This document shows positions 33,085-42,623 of a stretch of DNA of 64,000 nucleotides, piece by piece. The stretch is taken from positions 1,154,659-1,218,658 of the forward strand of contig JAJJXM010000006.1 of assembly GCA_024516155.1 (NCBI GenBank), given 5' to 3'. The position numbers and the translations under genes were made by a program. Each line of letters opens with the position of its first letter. The first letter of the stretch is position 1. The stretch is from Pyronema omphalodes (Eukaryota; Ascomycota; Pezizomycetes; Pezizales; Pyronemataceae). The notes under the pieces are model-generated. The model was not told the origin of the DNA, ran no database searches, and was given only the letters and a program-made list of their open reading frames with translations.

Positions 33085-33467
33085 TCGGGGGCGGTCGGGG
33101 GGTTGTCGGCGAGGTGGTTGGTTCGGGGCTGGTTTGTTTGTTTGTTTGTTCTCTCATTACTTGTTTGCAACCCGAAGGTTATGACAAGGGACAGATAAAT
33201 ACAAAAGAGAAGAAGAAAGAAATGTAAAAGCAAAAACCCAGTCTCCACCTCTACCAGTCTCCTCCTCTTGATCGTTGTGGTTGTGGGGTCTGTCCCCACT
33301 GTTACTACGGGGGTTTCTTGTCCAAGCGCGTCTGATGTTCCAAGTGCCCTGCTTGCACAGAGGCCGCCTCGCCGGGCTCCTCCCTTTCCTCCTCCCTTCC
33401 CCTCCCATTTTTAACCATTTGTCCTCCTTTATTTCCTCCACAAAGCAAAAACGAAACCAAAGCAAAG

Positions 33468-35145
33468 TTAAACAGCCTCCGGGCCACCCGTGCCCCCGCT
33501 CTCCTCCCCTCTCTCACCTCCTCCGCCGGTGTCTCCTGACTCTTTGCCCTTTGAGACACCCGGGCCTGCCCTGCCCCTCTTCTCCTCCCCTCTCTCCCCT
33601 TCTCCTTCCTTCTTCCTCAGCCTTCTCGCTGCTCCCCCTCGCCTCTCTCCCCTTCTTGTCGGTGGTGTTGTCAGTCCAAGATTGCCATTCCCAAGCACAA
33701 TCTGGACGTTGATGCCTCCGCTCTTGACGACTTCTGCCCAAGTCTTCTTTGCAGAGGAGGTTGTCGTTCTGGGTTGGTGGGTATTCTTTTGCCCTGCCCC
33801 TCTTCTCCTCCCCTCTCTCCCCTTCTCCTTCCTTCTTCCTCAGCCTTCTCGCTGCTCCCCCTCGCCTCTCTCCCCTTCTTGTCGGTGGTGTTGTCAGTCC
33901 AAGATTGCCATTCCCAAGCACAATCTGGACGTTGATGCCTCCGCTCTTGACGACTTCTGCCCAAGTCTTCTTTGCAGAGGAGGTTGTCGTTCTGGGTTGG
34001 TGGGTATTCTTTCCCCGGCCACCAGTCTTCGTTGTAGGGGTCTTGCTGGGTGTCGCTGCCGTAGGTCTCGTCTCCTGCGCTTTCATCTTCTTCTTCTGCG
34101 TAGCCTTCGCCTCCACAGTCTTCCATCCGTTCGTCTCAGCAGGGGCAGTGCTTGGGGCGTCGGGTAGAGGTGTGTCCTGAGCAGATGAACTGTCAGGGTG
34201 AGGTTCCGGTGTCGCATCGGTTGACGTGATCGCGAGGAGAGGTAGGGGGGACATAGGCTTGAGGGCATCAAGCTTGTCCTGGGCGGCGGTGGTCGCATGT
34301 TTCGAGTGCATCAGGCTTCGCACCGGTGATGCAGCTCTCGGTTTGTGGTTGACCGGTGCTCTGGTCGTTGGTGAGGTGGCTTCGGTGTTCTGGTCGCTTC
34401 CCCTTCGCTTTCTCTTGCCAGGAGGGTTGCGGACAGCGTCCAGGACATCCTGAATGTCGTGTTGGACGACGGACAGTTGCATAGTCATCTCTTCCATCGC
34501 TGAGGAAGAGGCCGTGAGGTTCGGTGAGGGGGGCGCCAAAATGACTTGTTGCTGTTCGTCGATTTTCTTCGTCAGGGCGTCCACAGCAGCCTTGAGAGCT
34601 GCTGTTTCTGCCTGTGTAGAGTCGTATGCCGCGCGCAGCTTCGTGTTTTCGCCGAGCAGATCGTTGAATTTCGTCATCATGACGTCGAATCTGCTGTGTA
34701 TCGCATCGCTGTTGTTGCGTATGGATTCATCGAGGGTATTGAAGCGTCGCTGTGTGTCCTGATGGAGCTGTTGTATCCCCAGGAAGCTGGCTCCAGTGAC
34801 TTCGGGGTAGCTGTCATAAAACAGTTGGTCAAGGGAGGCATAATTGTCATCAACCGGGGCTGCCTGATTAATGGCAGATACAATTTTGCGACGGTATGTA
34901 CTGAACCGGCTTTGGTCAGTTGTCGCTTGTTGCTGGTGTGTTGAAGCCGAAGGAACTGGTGATCCTGCCAAGACCACGCTCTGGAAGGGTTTTCCAGCGA
35001 AGTTTCCATCAACTTCATCAACTTTTCCATCTCTTCCATCGAAAGTAGGATTAGATCCATCATGAGGAAGGTCGGCTAGAACATTGTACGCGTTTCCGGA
35101 CCGTTTCGATCGTTGGGCGTTGTTCTGTCGTTGTTTTGGCGACAT
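33468..35145 (-). pseudogene. S-element protein, disrupted by 223-bp duplication
   Basis: Starts at ATG 35145 and is normal through coiled coil, KRKRR and KTWAEVV. Then a 223-bp segment is repeated, which is not a multiple of three, so the second pass is read out of frame and ends at 33514. The usual stop is at 33468-33470. The variable block is a third type (YRRKIVSAINQAAPVDDNY). Confidence 0.85.
33571..34016. repeat. 223-bp direct tandem duplication inside S2
   Basis: 33571-33793 and 33794-34016 are near-identical copies of the segment covering the basic tail and KTWAEVV codons. Confidence 0.85.
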
Positions 35146-35853
35146 TTCGTGAGGTGGGGTAAGCCAAAACTCGTGAAAACTCTGATTTTGCGACAAAAGT
35201 CAGCAAAAACAACGTAGAATTCCCTGAAAACTCAGAGAATAACGTAACAGAGTGCTGCGAATCCGAATCCAATGAGAAAACCGGGGGTTTCGGTGCTCGT
35301 TGTTGAGAATGCAGGGGGGGGGGGTCGCCGTTGCCGTGTGGTGTCTGGTTCGGGGCTGGGTGTTGGTTCGGTGTAGTTTGTTGATGCGTTTGGTCACAGT
35401 TTCGAGGCGTTGATTCATTGGGCGGAGGAGATCCATGATGTTCGTCTTGATCAATTCGGATAAGGTCGCGAGGGTGACCTCGGATGTAGTTATTGCGTGC
35501 TGGCTGTCGTTGAGGTCCAGGTCAGAGTCGGAGTCGGAGTCGGTGTCGGGGTAGTTGTCGGTGTCCATAGCGGTCGGCATTGTTTCGACGGGGGTCCCAT
35601 CAAGGTTCACGGGGGTGTTTGTTTTCGGTCGGGTGGCATTTTTGCGGAGGAGGTCGAGGTCAATTCTAGAGTCGGATTTTTTGGTGGAGCGTTTGGTGAC
35701 TTTTCCGGTGACGGTCGTTGATTTCTTAGAGGTCGCGATGGCGGAGGAGCCAGCGTGCGGGGCGTTGATTCGGGAAAGCTCGTCAGGGCTAAAAATATTC
35801 TCGGGTACCTGCATACGCGAGGGCGTGGCAGGGATGGGTGCGTTAGCGTCCAT

Positions 35854-36152
35854 CGCTTAACCGGTGGTACGGTAAGCGATGGCGAAGAGTCACGTGAGGA
35901 GGCTCTTGCTAAGCGAGCACGAAAATTTCTCGCGAGGAAAGGGGTCCGGAAGGGGGGAAATTTGGGGTATCACCACAACCAGTGCTGCTGGTGGGGGGGG
36001 GATTTGGGGGGGGGGGGGGATTTCGGTCTGCCGAAACCGAAAATAAGGTCGGTTCGATGATTGGAGGGCGGGTGGTGGAGCGGCGTTGATGAAAGTGCCC
36101 GGAATCCGGCCCGGAGGTCCCAGAATCGCGTTTTTCCGCTGAATCTCAACGG
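35854..36152 (-). other. LINE-A 5' UTR, inner part
   Basis: Untranslated leader of the reverse LINE-A, continued at 40156-40303. It has long G runs (C runs in the sense strand, 35994-36020) and is almost the same as the LINE-D1 leader at 49693-49992. No other gene is seen. Confidence 0.8.
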
Positions 36153-36480
36153 TTTGTCTGTTTGTTTGCTTGTTCTCTCATTACTTGTTTGCAACCCGAA
36201 GGTTATGACAAGGGACAGATAAATACAAAAGAGAAGAAGAAAGAAATGTAAAAGCAAAAACCCAGTCTCCGCCTCTACCAGTCTCCTCCTCTTGATCGTT
36301 GTGGTTGTGGGGTCTGTCCCCACTGTTACTATGGGGGTTTCTTGTCCAAGCGCGTCTGCTGTTCCAGTGCCCTGCTTGCACAGAGGCCGCCTGGCCCGGC
36401 TCCTCCCTGTCCTCCTCCCTTCCCCTCCCATTTTTAACCATTTTTCCTCCTTTATTTCCTCCACAAAGCAAAAACGAAAA

Positions 36481-38466
36481 AACGTACACCACACGGCAAC
36501 GGCGACCCCACCCCTGCATTCTCAACAACGTGCACCGAAACCCCCGGTTTTCTCATCGGATTCGGATTCGCAGCACTCTGTTACGTTATTCTCTGAATTT
36601 TCAGGGAATTCTACGTCGTTTTTGTTGACTTTTGTCGCAAAATCAGAGTTTTCACGAGTTTTGGCTTACCCCACCTCACGAAATGTCGCCAAAACAACGA
36701 CAGAACAACGCCCAACGATCGAAACGGTCCGAAAACGCGTACAACGTTCTAGCCGACCCTCCTCATGATGGATCCAATCCTACTTTTGATGGAAGAGATG
36801 GAAAAGTTGATGAAGTTGATGGAAACTTCGCTGGAAAGCCCTTCCAGAGCGTGGTCTTGGCAGGATCACCAGTTCCTTCGGCTTCAACAAAGCAGAAACA
36901 GGCGACAACTGAACCCAGCCTGTTCAGTAAATACCGTCGTCAAATAGTATCTGCAGTTAAGGAGGCAGCCTCGCATAATGACAACTATGCCACCCTTGAC
37001 CAACTGTTTGCAGACAACTGGACCGAGTTCATAGGAGCCAGCTACCTGGGGGTACACCAGACCTATCAGGACACACAGCGACGCTTCAATACACTCGAGG
37101 AATCCATACGCAACAACAACGATGCGATACACGGCAGATTCGACGTCATAATGACGAAATTAAACGATCTGCTCTTCGAAAACGCGACGCTGCGCGAAGC
37201 ATACGTCTCTACACAGGCAGAAACAGCAGCCCTCAAGGCTGCTGTGGACGCCCTGACGAAGAAAATCGACGAACAGCAACAAGTCATTTCGGCGCCCCCC
37301 TCACCGAACCTCACGGCCTCTTCCTCCGCGATGGAAGAGATGACTATGCAACTGTCCGTTGTCCAACATGACATTCAGGATGTCCTGGACGCTGTTCGCA
37401 ACCCTCCTGGCAAGAGGAAGCGAAGGGGAAGCGACCAGAACACCGAACCCACATCACCAACGACCAGAGTACCGGTCAACCACAAACCGAGAGCTGCATC
37501 ACCGGTGCGAGGCCTGATGCACTCAAAACATGCGACTACCGCCGCCCAGGACAAGCTGGATGCCCTCAAGCTTAAGTCCCCCCTACCTCTCCTCGCAATC
37601 ACATCGACCGAAGCGACATCGGAACCTCACCCTGACAGTTCATCTGCTCAGGACACACCTCTACCCGACGCCCCAAGCACTGCCCCTGCTGAGACCAACG
37701 GATGGAAGACTGTGGAGGCGAAGGCTACACAGAGGAAGAAGCAGAGAGCGCAGGAGACGAGACCGACGGCAGCGACACCCAGCAAGACCCCTACAACAAA
37801 GAATGGTGGCCGGGGAAAGAATACCCACCAACCCAGAACGACAACACCCTCTGCAAAGAAGACTTGGGCAGAAGTCGTCAAGAGCGGAGGCATCAACGTC
37901 CAGATTCTGCTGGGGAATGGCAATCTTCGACTTACGACACCACCGACAAGAAGGGGAGAGAGGCGAGGGGGAGCAGCGAGAAGGCTGAGGAAGAAGGAAG
38001 GAGAAGGGGAGAGAGGGGAGGAGAAGAGGGGCAGGGCGGGCCCGGGTGTCTCAAAGGGCAAAGAGTCAGAAGACACCGGCGGAGGAGTTGAGAGAGGAGA
38101 GGAGAGTGGGGGCGTAGGTGGCCCGGCGGCTGTTTAACTTTGCTTTGGTTTTGTTTTTGCTTTGTGGGGGAAATAAAGGCGGAAAAATGGTTAAAAACGG
38201 GAGGGGAAGGGTGGAGGAAATGGGGGAACGACCCGGCGAGGTGGCCTCCGAGCGTACAGGGCTCCTGGAACAGACGACGCTTGACGAACAAAAGCACAAC
38301 GAGACTTGGGGGTCTACAACCCCACACCCTAACGACAAGCTCTGGGGCATACCCAGTGAGAGCTTGGCCTGACACCCGGGTTTCTTAATTTTGTACTTAC
38401 TGTAGATTCCGCCATAACCTTACGGTTGGATGCGTGTATGAGTTAATAAATAAATAAATAAATAAA
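36481..38466 (+). mobile_element. S1 element (TAAA tail), full length, in S2 3' UTR
   Basis: Flanked by GCAAAAACGAAA (36468-36479) and GCAAATACGAAA (38467-38478), a 12-bp duplication with one mismatch. The 5' end is ACACCACACGGC and the tail is (TAAA)n. Confidence 0.88.
36683..38137 (+). CDS. S-element protein, 484 aa, second block type
   Basis: Intact and close to 26673-28127 with a few substitutions (for example VKEAAS for VNEAAS, and ILLGNGNLR for IVLGNGNLG). Confidence 0.82.
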   Translation: MSPKQRQNNAQRSKRSENAYNVLADPPHDGSNPTFDGRDGKVDEVDGNFAGKPFQSVVLAGSPVPSASTKQKQATTEPSLFSKYRRQIVSAVKEAASHNDNYATLDQLFADNWTEFIGASYLGVHQTYQDTQRRFNTLEESIRNNNDAIHGRFDVIMTKLNDLLFENATLREAYVSTQAETAALKAAVDALTKKIDEQQQVISAPPSPNLTASSSAMEEMTMQLSVVQHDIQDVLDAVRNPPGKRKRRGSDQNTEPTSPTTRVPVNHKPRAASPVRGLMHSKHATTAAQDKLDALKLKSPLPLLAITSTEATSEPHPDSSSAQDTPLPDAPSTAPAETNGWKTVEAKATQRKKQRAQETRPTAATPSKTPTTKNGGRGKNTHQPRTTTPSAKKTWAEVVKSGGINVQILLGNGNLRLTTPPTRRGERRGGAARRLRKKEGEGERGEEKRGRAGPGVSKGKESEDTGGGVERGEESGGVGGPAAV

Positions 38467-38489
38467 GCAAATACGAAACCAAAGCAAAG

Positions 38490-39943
38490 TTAAACAGCCG
38501 CCGGGCCACCCGTGCCCCCACTCTCCTCTCCTCTCTCACCTCCTCCGCCGGTGTCTCCTGACCCTTTGCCCTTTGAGACACCCGGGCCCGCCCTGCCCCT
38601 CTTCTCCTCCCCTCTCTCCCCTTCTCCTTCCTTCTTCCTCAGCCTTCTCACTGCTCCCCCTCGCCTCTCTCCCCTTCTTGTCGGTGGTGTTGTCAGTCCA
38701 AGATTGCCATTCCCAAGCACAATCTGGACGTTGATGCCTCCGCTCTTGACGACTTCTGCCCAAGTCTTCTTTGCAGAGGAGGTTGTCGTTCTGGGTTGGT
38801 GGGTATTCTTTCCCCGGCCACCATTCTTTGTTGTAGGGGTCTTGCTAGGTGTCGCTGCCGTAGGTGTCGTCTCCTTCGCTTTCTGCTTCTTCCTCTGTGT
38901 AGCCTTTGCCTCCACAGTCTTCCATCCGTCGGTCTCAGCAGGGGCAGTGCTTGGGGCGTCGGGTAGAGGTGTGTCCTGAGCAGATGGACTGTCAGGGTGA
39001 GGTTCCGGTGTCGCTTCGGTCGACGTGATCGCGAGGAGAGGTAGGGGGGACATAGGCTTGAGGGCATCAAGCTTGTCCTGGGCGGCGGTAGTCGCATGTT
39101 TCGAGTGCATCAGGCTTCGCACCGGTGATGCCGCTCTCGGTTTGTGGTTCACCGGTCTTCTGTTTGTCGGTGAGGTGGGTTCGGTGTTCTGGTCGCTTCC
39201 CCTTCGCTTTCTCTTGCCAGGAGGGTTGCGAACAGCGTCCAGGACATCCTGAATGTCATGTTGGACGACGGACAGTTGCATAGTCATCTCTTCCATCGCT
39301 GAGGAAGAGGCCGTGAGGTTCGGTGAGGGGGGCGCCGAAATGACTTGTTGCTGTTCGTCGATTTTCTTCGTCAGGGCGTCCACAGCAGCCTTGAGAGCTG
39401 CTGTTTCTGCCTGTGTAGAGTCGTATGCTGCGCGCAGCTTCGTGTTTTCGCCGGTCAGAATGTTGAATTCGTCATCATGACGTCGAATCTGTGGCGCATC
39501 TCATCGCTGTTGTTGCGTATGGTGTCATCGAGGGTATTGAAGCGTCGCTGTGTGTCCCGGTGTATCTGTTGTATCCCCAGGAAGCTTGCTCCTGTGAAAA
39601 GCGGTTCATGTTCACAGAACAGGGCGCTCAAGCTGCTATCGTTGTCGTCTTTTTCGATAGCGTCTCGCATAGCAATAACCAGATCGCGGCGAAATTCTCT
39701 GAATCGGTTGTGCTCAGGTGTTGCTTGCTGCTGGTGTGTTGAAGTCGAAGGAACTGGTGATCCTGCCAAGACCACGCTCTGGAAGGGCTTTCCAGCGAGG
39801 TTTCCATCAACTGCATCAACTTTTCCATCTCTTTCATCAAATGTAGGATTAGATCCCTCTTGAGGAAGGTCGGCTAGAACATTGTACGCGTTTTCGGACC
39901 GTTTCGATCGTCGGGCGTTGTTCTGTCGTTGTTTTGGCGACAT
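38490..39943 (-). pseudogene. S-element protein, fourth block type, frameshifted
   Basis: Starts at ATG 39943. The variable block is very different (NRFREFRRDLVIAMRDAIEK, ALFCEHEPLFTGASF). One base is missing at about 39468 compared with 50402, so the frame breaks at codon ~158 in the coiled coil and resumes in another frame to the stop at 38490. Confidence 0.83.
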
Positions 39944-40110
39944 TTCGTGAGGTGGGGTAAGCCAAAACTCGTGAAAACTCTGATTTTGCGACAGAAGTCA
40001 ACAAAAACAACGTAGAATTCCCTGAAAACTCAGAGAATAACGTAACAGAGTGCTGCGAATCCGAATCCGATGAGAAAACCGGGGGTTTCGACGCTCGTTG
40101 TTGAGAATCT

Positions 40111-40155
40111 GTCGAGGTGTCTGAGGAGGGTGGATGGGGCAGTTGCATGAGCGTC
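40111..40155 (-). other. LINE-derived 5' extension of S2
   Basis: 45 bp encoding the Cys/His motif of a LINE ORF2 (CNCPIHPPQTPR in one frame), inside the target duplication of the S2. It therefore arrived with that insertion, most simply by template switching. Confidence 0.65.
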
Positions 40156-40303
40156 GAATCTCAACGGTAAACGGTAGCTGGGTTCCGAAAAATCATTGTT
40201 CGGGGTAATTCCGAGGTAAGAAATCGATTACCGATTCGAAAATCGGGGAAATTGTAGTTGTTGTCGCAAATGCAGGGGGGGCTCAGCGGTTGCTGTGTGG
40301 TGT
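40156..40303 (-). promoter_or_regulatory. LINE-A 5' terminus with C-tract box
   Basis: The first ~150 nt of LINE-A. The terminus has the pattern ACACCACA-C-GCAAC followed by a C run and TGCA, shared with LINE-D, LINE-E and S. Such elements carry internal promoters at their 5' end, so this is the likely promoter region (inference). Confidence 0.55.
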
Positions 40304-40545
40304 TGATATTATCTTGGTCGGCGGGGTTGTATCGTTGTGGCTTGACGGGCCAGGTCCTCGGCGATCTCGTTACCGGGGACGCTGGCGTGTCCGGGGATCC
40401 GGTGGACGGTGATGGAGATGCCGTATTCGCTGAGGTTGCGAGCGACTTAACCCCACGAAAGGTTCTCGCTGTAGACGGACGGGAATTGGATGGGGGCCCA
40501 GTAACCCACGATGCCATGGTGACCATGGTGATCAACGACCATAGG
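40304..40545 (-). mobile_element. Old LINE RNase H scrap plus unassigned sequence
   Basis: 40304-40445 reads on the minus strand as an RNase H piece (PGHASVPGNEIAEDLARQAT) diverged from LINE-A, D and E, so it comes from a fourth or older LINE. Part of it is in a different frame from its neighbours. I see nothing I recognise at 40446-40545. Confidence 0.55.
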
Positions 40546-41253
40546 TTTGTTTGTTTGTTTTCTCATTACTTGTTTGCAACCTTAAGGTTATGACAAGGGA
40601 CAGATAAATACAAAAGAGAAGAAGAAAGAAACGGAAAAGCAAAAACCCAGTCCCCGCCTCTACCATCCTCCTCCTCTTGTTCGTTGTGGTTGTGGGGTCT
40701 GTCCCCACTGTTACTCCGGGGGTGTGTTGTCCATATCGCGACTATTGTTCCAGTGCCCTGCTTGCACAGAGGCCGCCTCGCAGGGCTCCTTCATTTCCTC
40801 CTCCCTTCCCCTCCCATTTTTCACCATTTTTCCTCCTTTATTTCCTGTTCTGGGTTGGTGGGTATTCTTTCGCCGGCCACCATTCTTTGTTGTAGGGGTC
40901 TTGCTGGGTGGCGCTGCCGAAGGTTTCGTCTCCTTCGCTTTCTGCTTCTTCCTCTGTGTAGCCTTCGCCTCCACAGTCTTCCACCCGTTGGTCTCAGCAG
41001 GGGCAGTGCTTGGGGCGTCGGGTAGAGGTGTGTCCTGAACAGAAGAACTGCCAGGGTGAGGTTCCGGTGTCGCTCCGGTCGACGTGATTGCGAGGAGTGG
41101 TAGGGGGGACATAGGCTTGAGGGCATCAAGCTTGTCCTGGGCGGCGGTAGTCGCATATTTTGAGTGCATCAGGCTTCGCACCGGTGATGCCGCTCTCGGT
41201 TTGTGGTTCACCGGTCGTCTGTTTGTCGGTGAGGTGGGTTCGGTGTTCTGGAC

Positions 41254-41268
41254 GCTTCCCCTTCGCTT
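41254..41268. repeat. LINE-D1 target-site duplication (left copy)
   Basis: GCTTCCCCTTCGCTT, repeated at 50128-50142. It defines LINE-D1 as 41269-50127. Confidence 0.92.
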
Positions 41269-42093
41269 GTTTGTTTGTTTGTTCTCTCATTACTTGTTTG
41301 CAACCCGAAGGTTATGACAAGGGACAGATACATACAAAAGAGAAGAAGAAAGAAATGTAAAAGCAAAAACCCAGTCTCCACCTCTACCAGTCTCCTCCTC
41401 TTGATCGTTGTGGTTGTGGGGTCTGTCCCCACTGTTATTACGGGGGTTTCTTGTCCAAGCGCGTCTGCTGTTCCAGTGCCCTGCTTGCACAGAGGCCGCC
41501 TCGCCGGGCTCCTCCCTTTCCTCCTCCCTTCCCCTTCCCATGTTTAGCCATTTTACCACCTTTGTTTCCTCCGCGTACAAAAGAAAAAAGTAACTCCCGC
41601 CGTCCTCCTCTGCCCCTTCCCCGTGCCCCTCTCTCTCCTTTCGCAACGCCTCGCACTCCTCCCGCCCTCCGAACATAAGAAAAACCATCGTCGCACCCAA
41701 CAAAGGAAAGTACAAAAGAAACTCGTCTGCCCTCTCTCGCCTGCCGTCCCCGTCATCTCCCTTCCTGTGCACCATTCCACCATCCGTTCCCTTCTCACCC
41801 GCCGTACCATAAAACAACTCCAACCCGTAAGACAAACAATTGAAAGACAAAGAAAAGAAAACTCAAAACACCCGAACCCCAAGCAGACCCAAGCAACGAC
41901 CCCAGCCCGATCCCGTCACCGCGTGCCCGTTCCCTTTTCTCTCCGCCTATCCCTCTTCTACCTTCCCCTTTTGCTTGTCCCTTTTTTTTTTTTTTTTTTT
42001 ACAAAACAGAAATCCTAAGTAAGAAAGCACTGCAAAATCAGCGCGCGCGAAAGTTCCTAAGGTACTGCGGTCAGTGTAGTCAGCGGTAGGGGT
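41269..42093 (-). other. LINE-D1 3' UTR with S2-type tail
   Basis: Starts after the ORF2 stop, has a 20-nt A run, then ~400 nt of unique sequence. 41269-41575 matches the 3' UTR of all S2 copies, ending with hairpin AACC-TTCG-GGTT (41302-41313 complement) and CAAA repeats. No gene is supported here. Confidence 0.88.
41302..41313 (-). other. 3'-terminal hairpin, LINE-D/S2 type
   Basis: AACC-TTCG-GGTT about 20 nt before the CAAA repeats. S1/LINE-E (AACC-TTAC-GGTT), an S2 variant (AACC-TTAA-GGTT) and the LINE-A tail (AACC-AATAA-GGTT) keep the stem and vary the loop. This is probably where the reverse transcriptase recognises the RNA. Confidence 0.6.
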
Positions 42094-42623
42094 CTATCCC
42101 CTTCTGCGAGGCTTCTCTAGCCGGGAGTGTGCCCAGGTCGAGGTAGCAACCTTGGTTGCAGAGATAAAGGTGGAAAGAGCCTTGGTGCCGGAGGGGGTGT
42201 CCAGAATGGTGTTTAGGTTGATCCGGGAGTGTCGTCTGAGTTTGAGGTCCTTCCTGAGTGTGGAGCGAGCGGCCTGGAATTCGGGGCAGCTCAGGAGGAG
42301 GTGTCGAGGCGTCTGCGGTGGATGGATTGGGCAGCTGCAGCTGTGGGAGGGGTATGCGTCGGATGGAGGGTGGGCCAAGCAGTTGAGGAAGTACCCGTGG
42401 CCGGTGCGAAGACCCAGGATTGCAGTTGATATCCAGCGGGGGTTTTCGGTGTACGCAGTGTCCATTTTGCGGCGGTGTGTGGCGGCGTACGTGCGCAGTC
42501 GGGGGGAAGAGGTGAACCAGGTAGCCCAGTCTTCGGTGTACCTCTCTCGAGCGCGGCGGCGCAGCCAAGTGAGGGATATCGGTATTTGTCGGCGTGGCGG
42601 TACTGTTGTCGCCTGTCGGGCCA

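Larger units (their letters stand above)
23877..33132. repeat. Tandem duplication, period 4628 bp
   Basis: 23877-28504 and 28505-33132 are nearly identical: S2 remnant, LINE-A tail, reverse LINE-A piece, S1. Corresponding points such as 24213/28841 and 26622/31250 are exactly 4628 apart. Both edges lie at the tails of reverse S2 elements (23877, 28505 and the full S2 at 33133). Confidence 0.92.
33133..35345 (-). mobile_element. S2 element (CAAA tail), full length, with TSD
   Basis: Inserted in reverse LINE-A ORF1 with TSD TGGTTCGGGGCTGG at 33119-33132 and 35346-35359. It is 2213 bp, longer than usual, because of a 223-bp direct duplication in the ORF (33571-33793 and 33794-34016). Confidence 0.92.
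29938..35853 (-). pseudogene. LINE-A ORF1, split by S1 and S2
   Basis: The N-terminal ~170 codons lie at 35346-35853 (start MDANAPIPATPSR; acidic Asp/Ser-rich stretch near codon 105-115; a helical segment with ELIKTNIMDLLRPMNQRLE). A short middle part is at 33085-33132, and the RRM-like and zinc-knuckle part at 29938-31102. The C terminus has the same one-base loss as 25310-26473. The N-terminal part is about 90% identical to LINE-D1 ORF1 while the rest is much less similar (see findings). Confidence 0.82.
36153..40155 (-). mobile_element. S2 element (CAAA tail) with nested S1 and chimeric 5' end, with TSD
   Basis: Inserted in the LINE-A 5' UTR with TSD GAATCTCAACGG at 36141-36152 and 40156-40167. 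The tail and 3' UTR are at 36153-36480 and the body at 38467-40110. Between the S leader, which lacks its usual C-tract box, and the TSD lie about 45 bp (40111-40155) matching the Cys/His end of a LINE ORF2. Confidence 0.85.
29639..40303 (-). mobile_element. LINE-A, reverse copy, 5' half with its 5' end (three nested insertions)
   Basis: Pieces of one LINE-A are joined by target duplications: 29639-31102, 33085-33132, 35346-36152 and 40156-40303. Together they give the 5' end, a ~440-nt 5' UTR, ORF1 and the first ~100 codons of ORF2. Nested in it are S1 (31103), S2 (33133) and S2 (36153, itself carrying an S1). The 5' terminus at 40303 reads ACACCACACAGCAACC, followed by a C run. Confidence 0.85.

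Noticed and set aside
41290..41850. 186-codon open frame in the LINE-D1 3' UTR (MSFNCLSYG...)
   Set aside because: LINE-D2 (52138-52551) has a related frame, but indels change internal stretches and its end falls in the S2-type tail. I do not recognise any family, so it is treated as untranslated.
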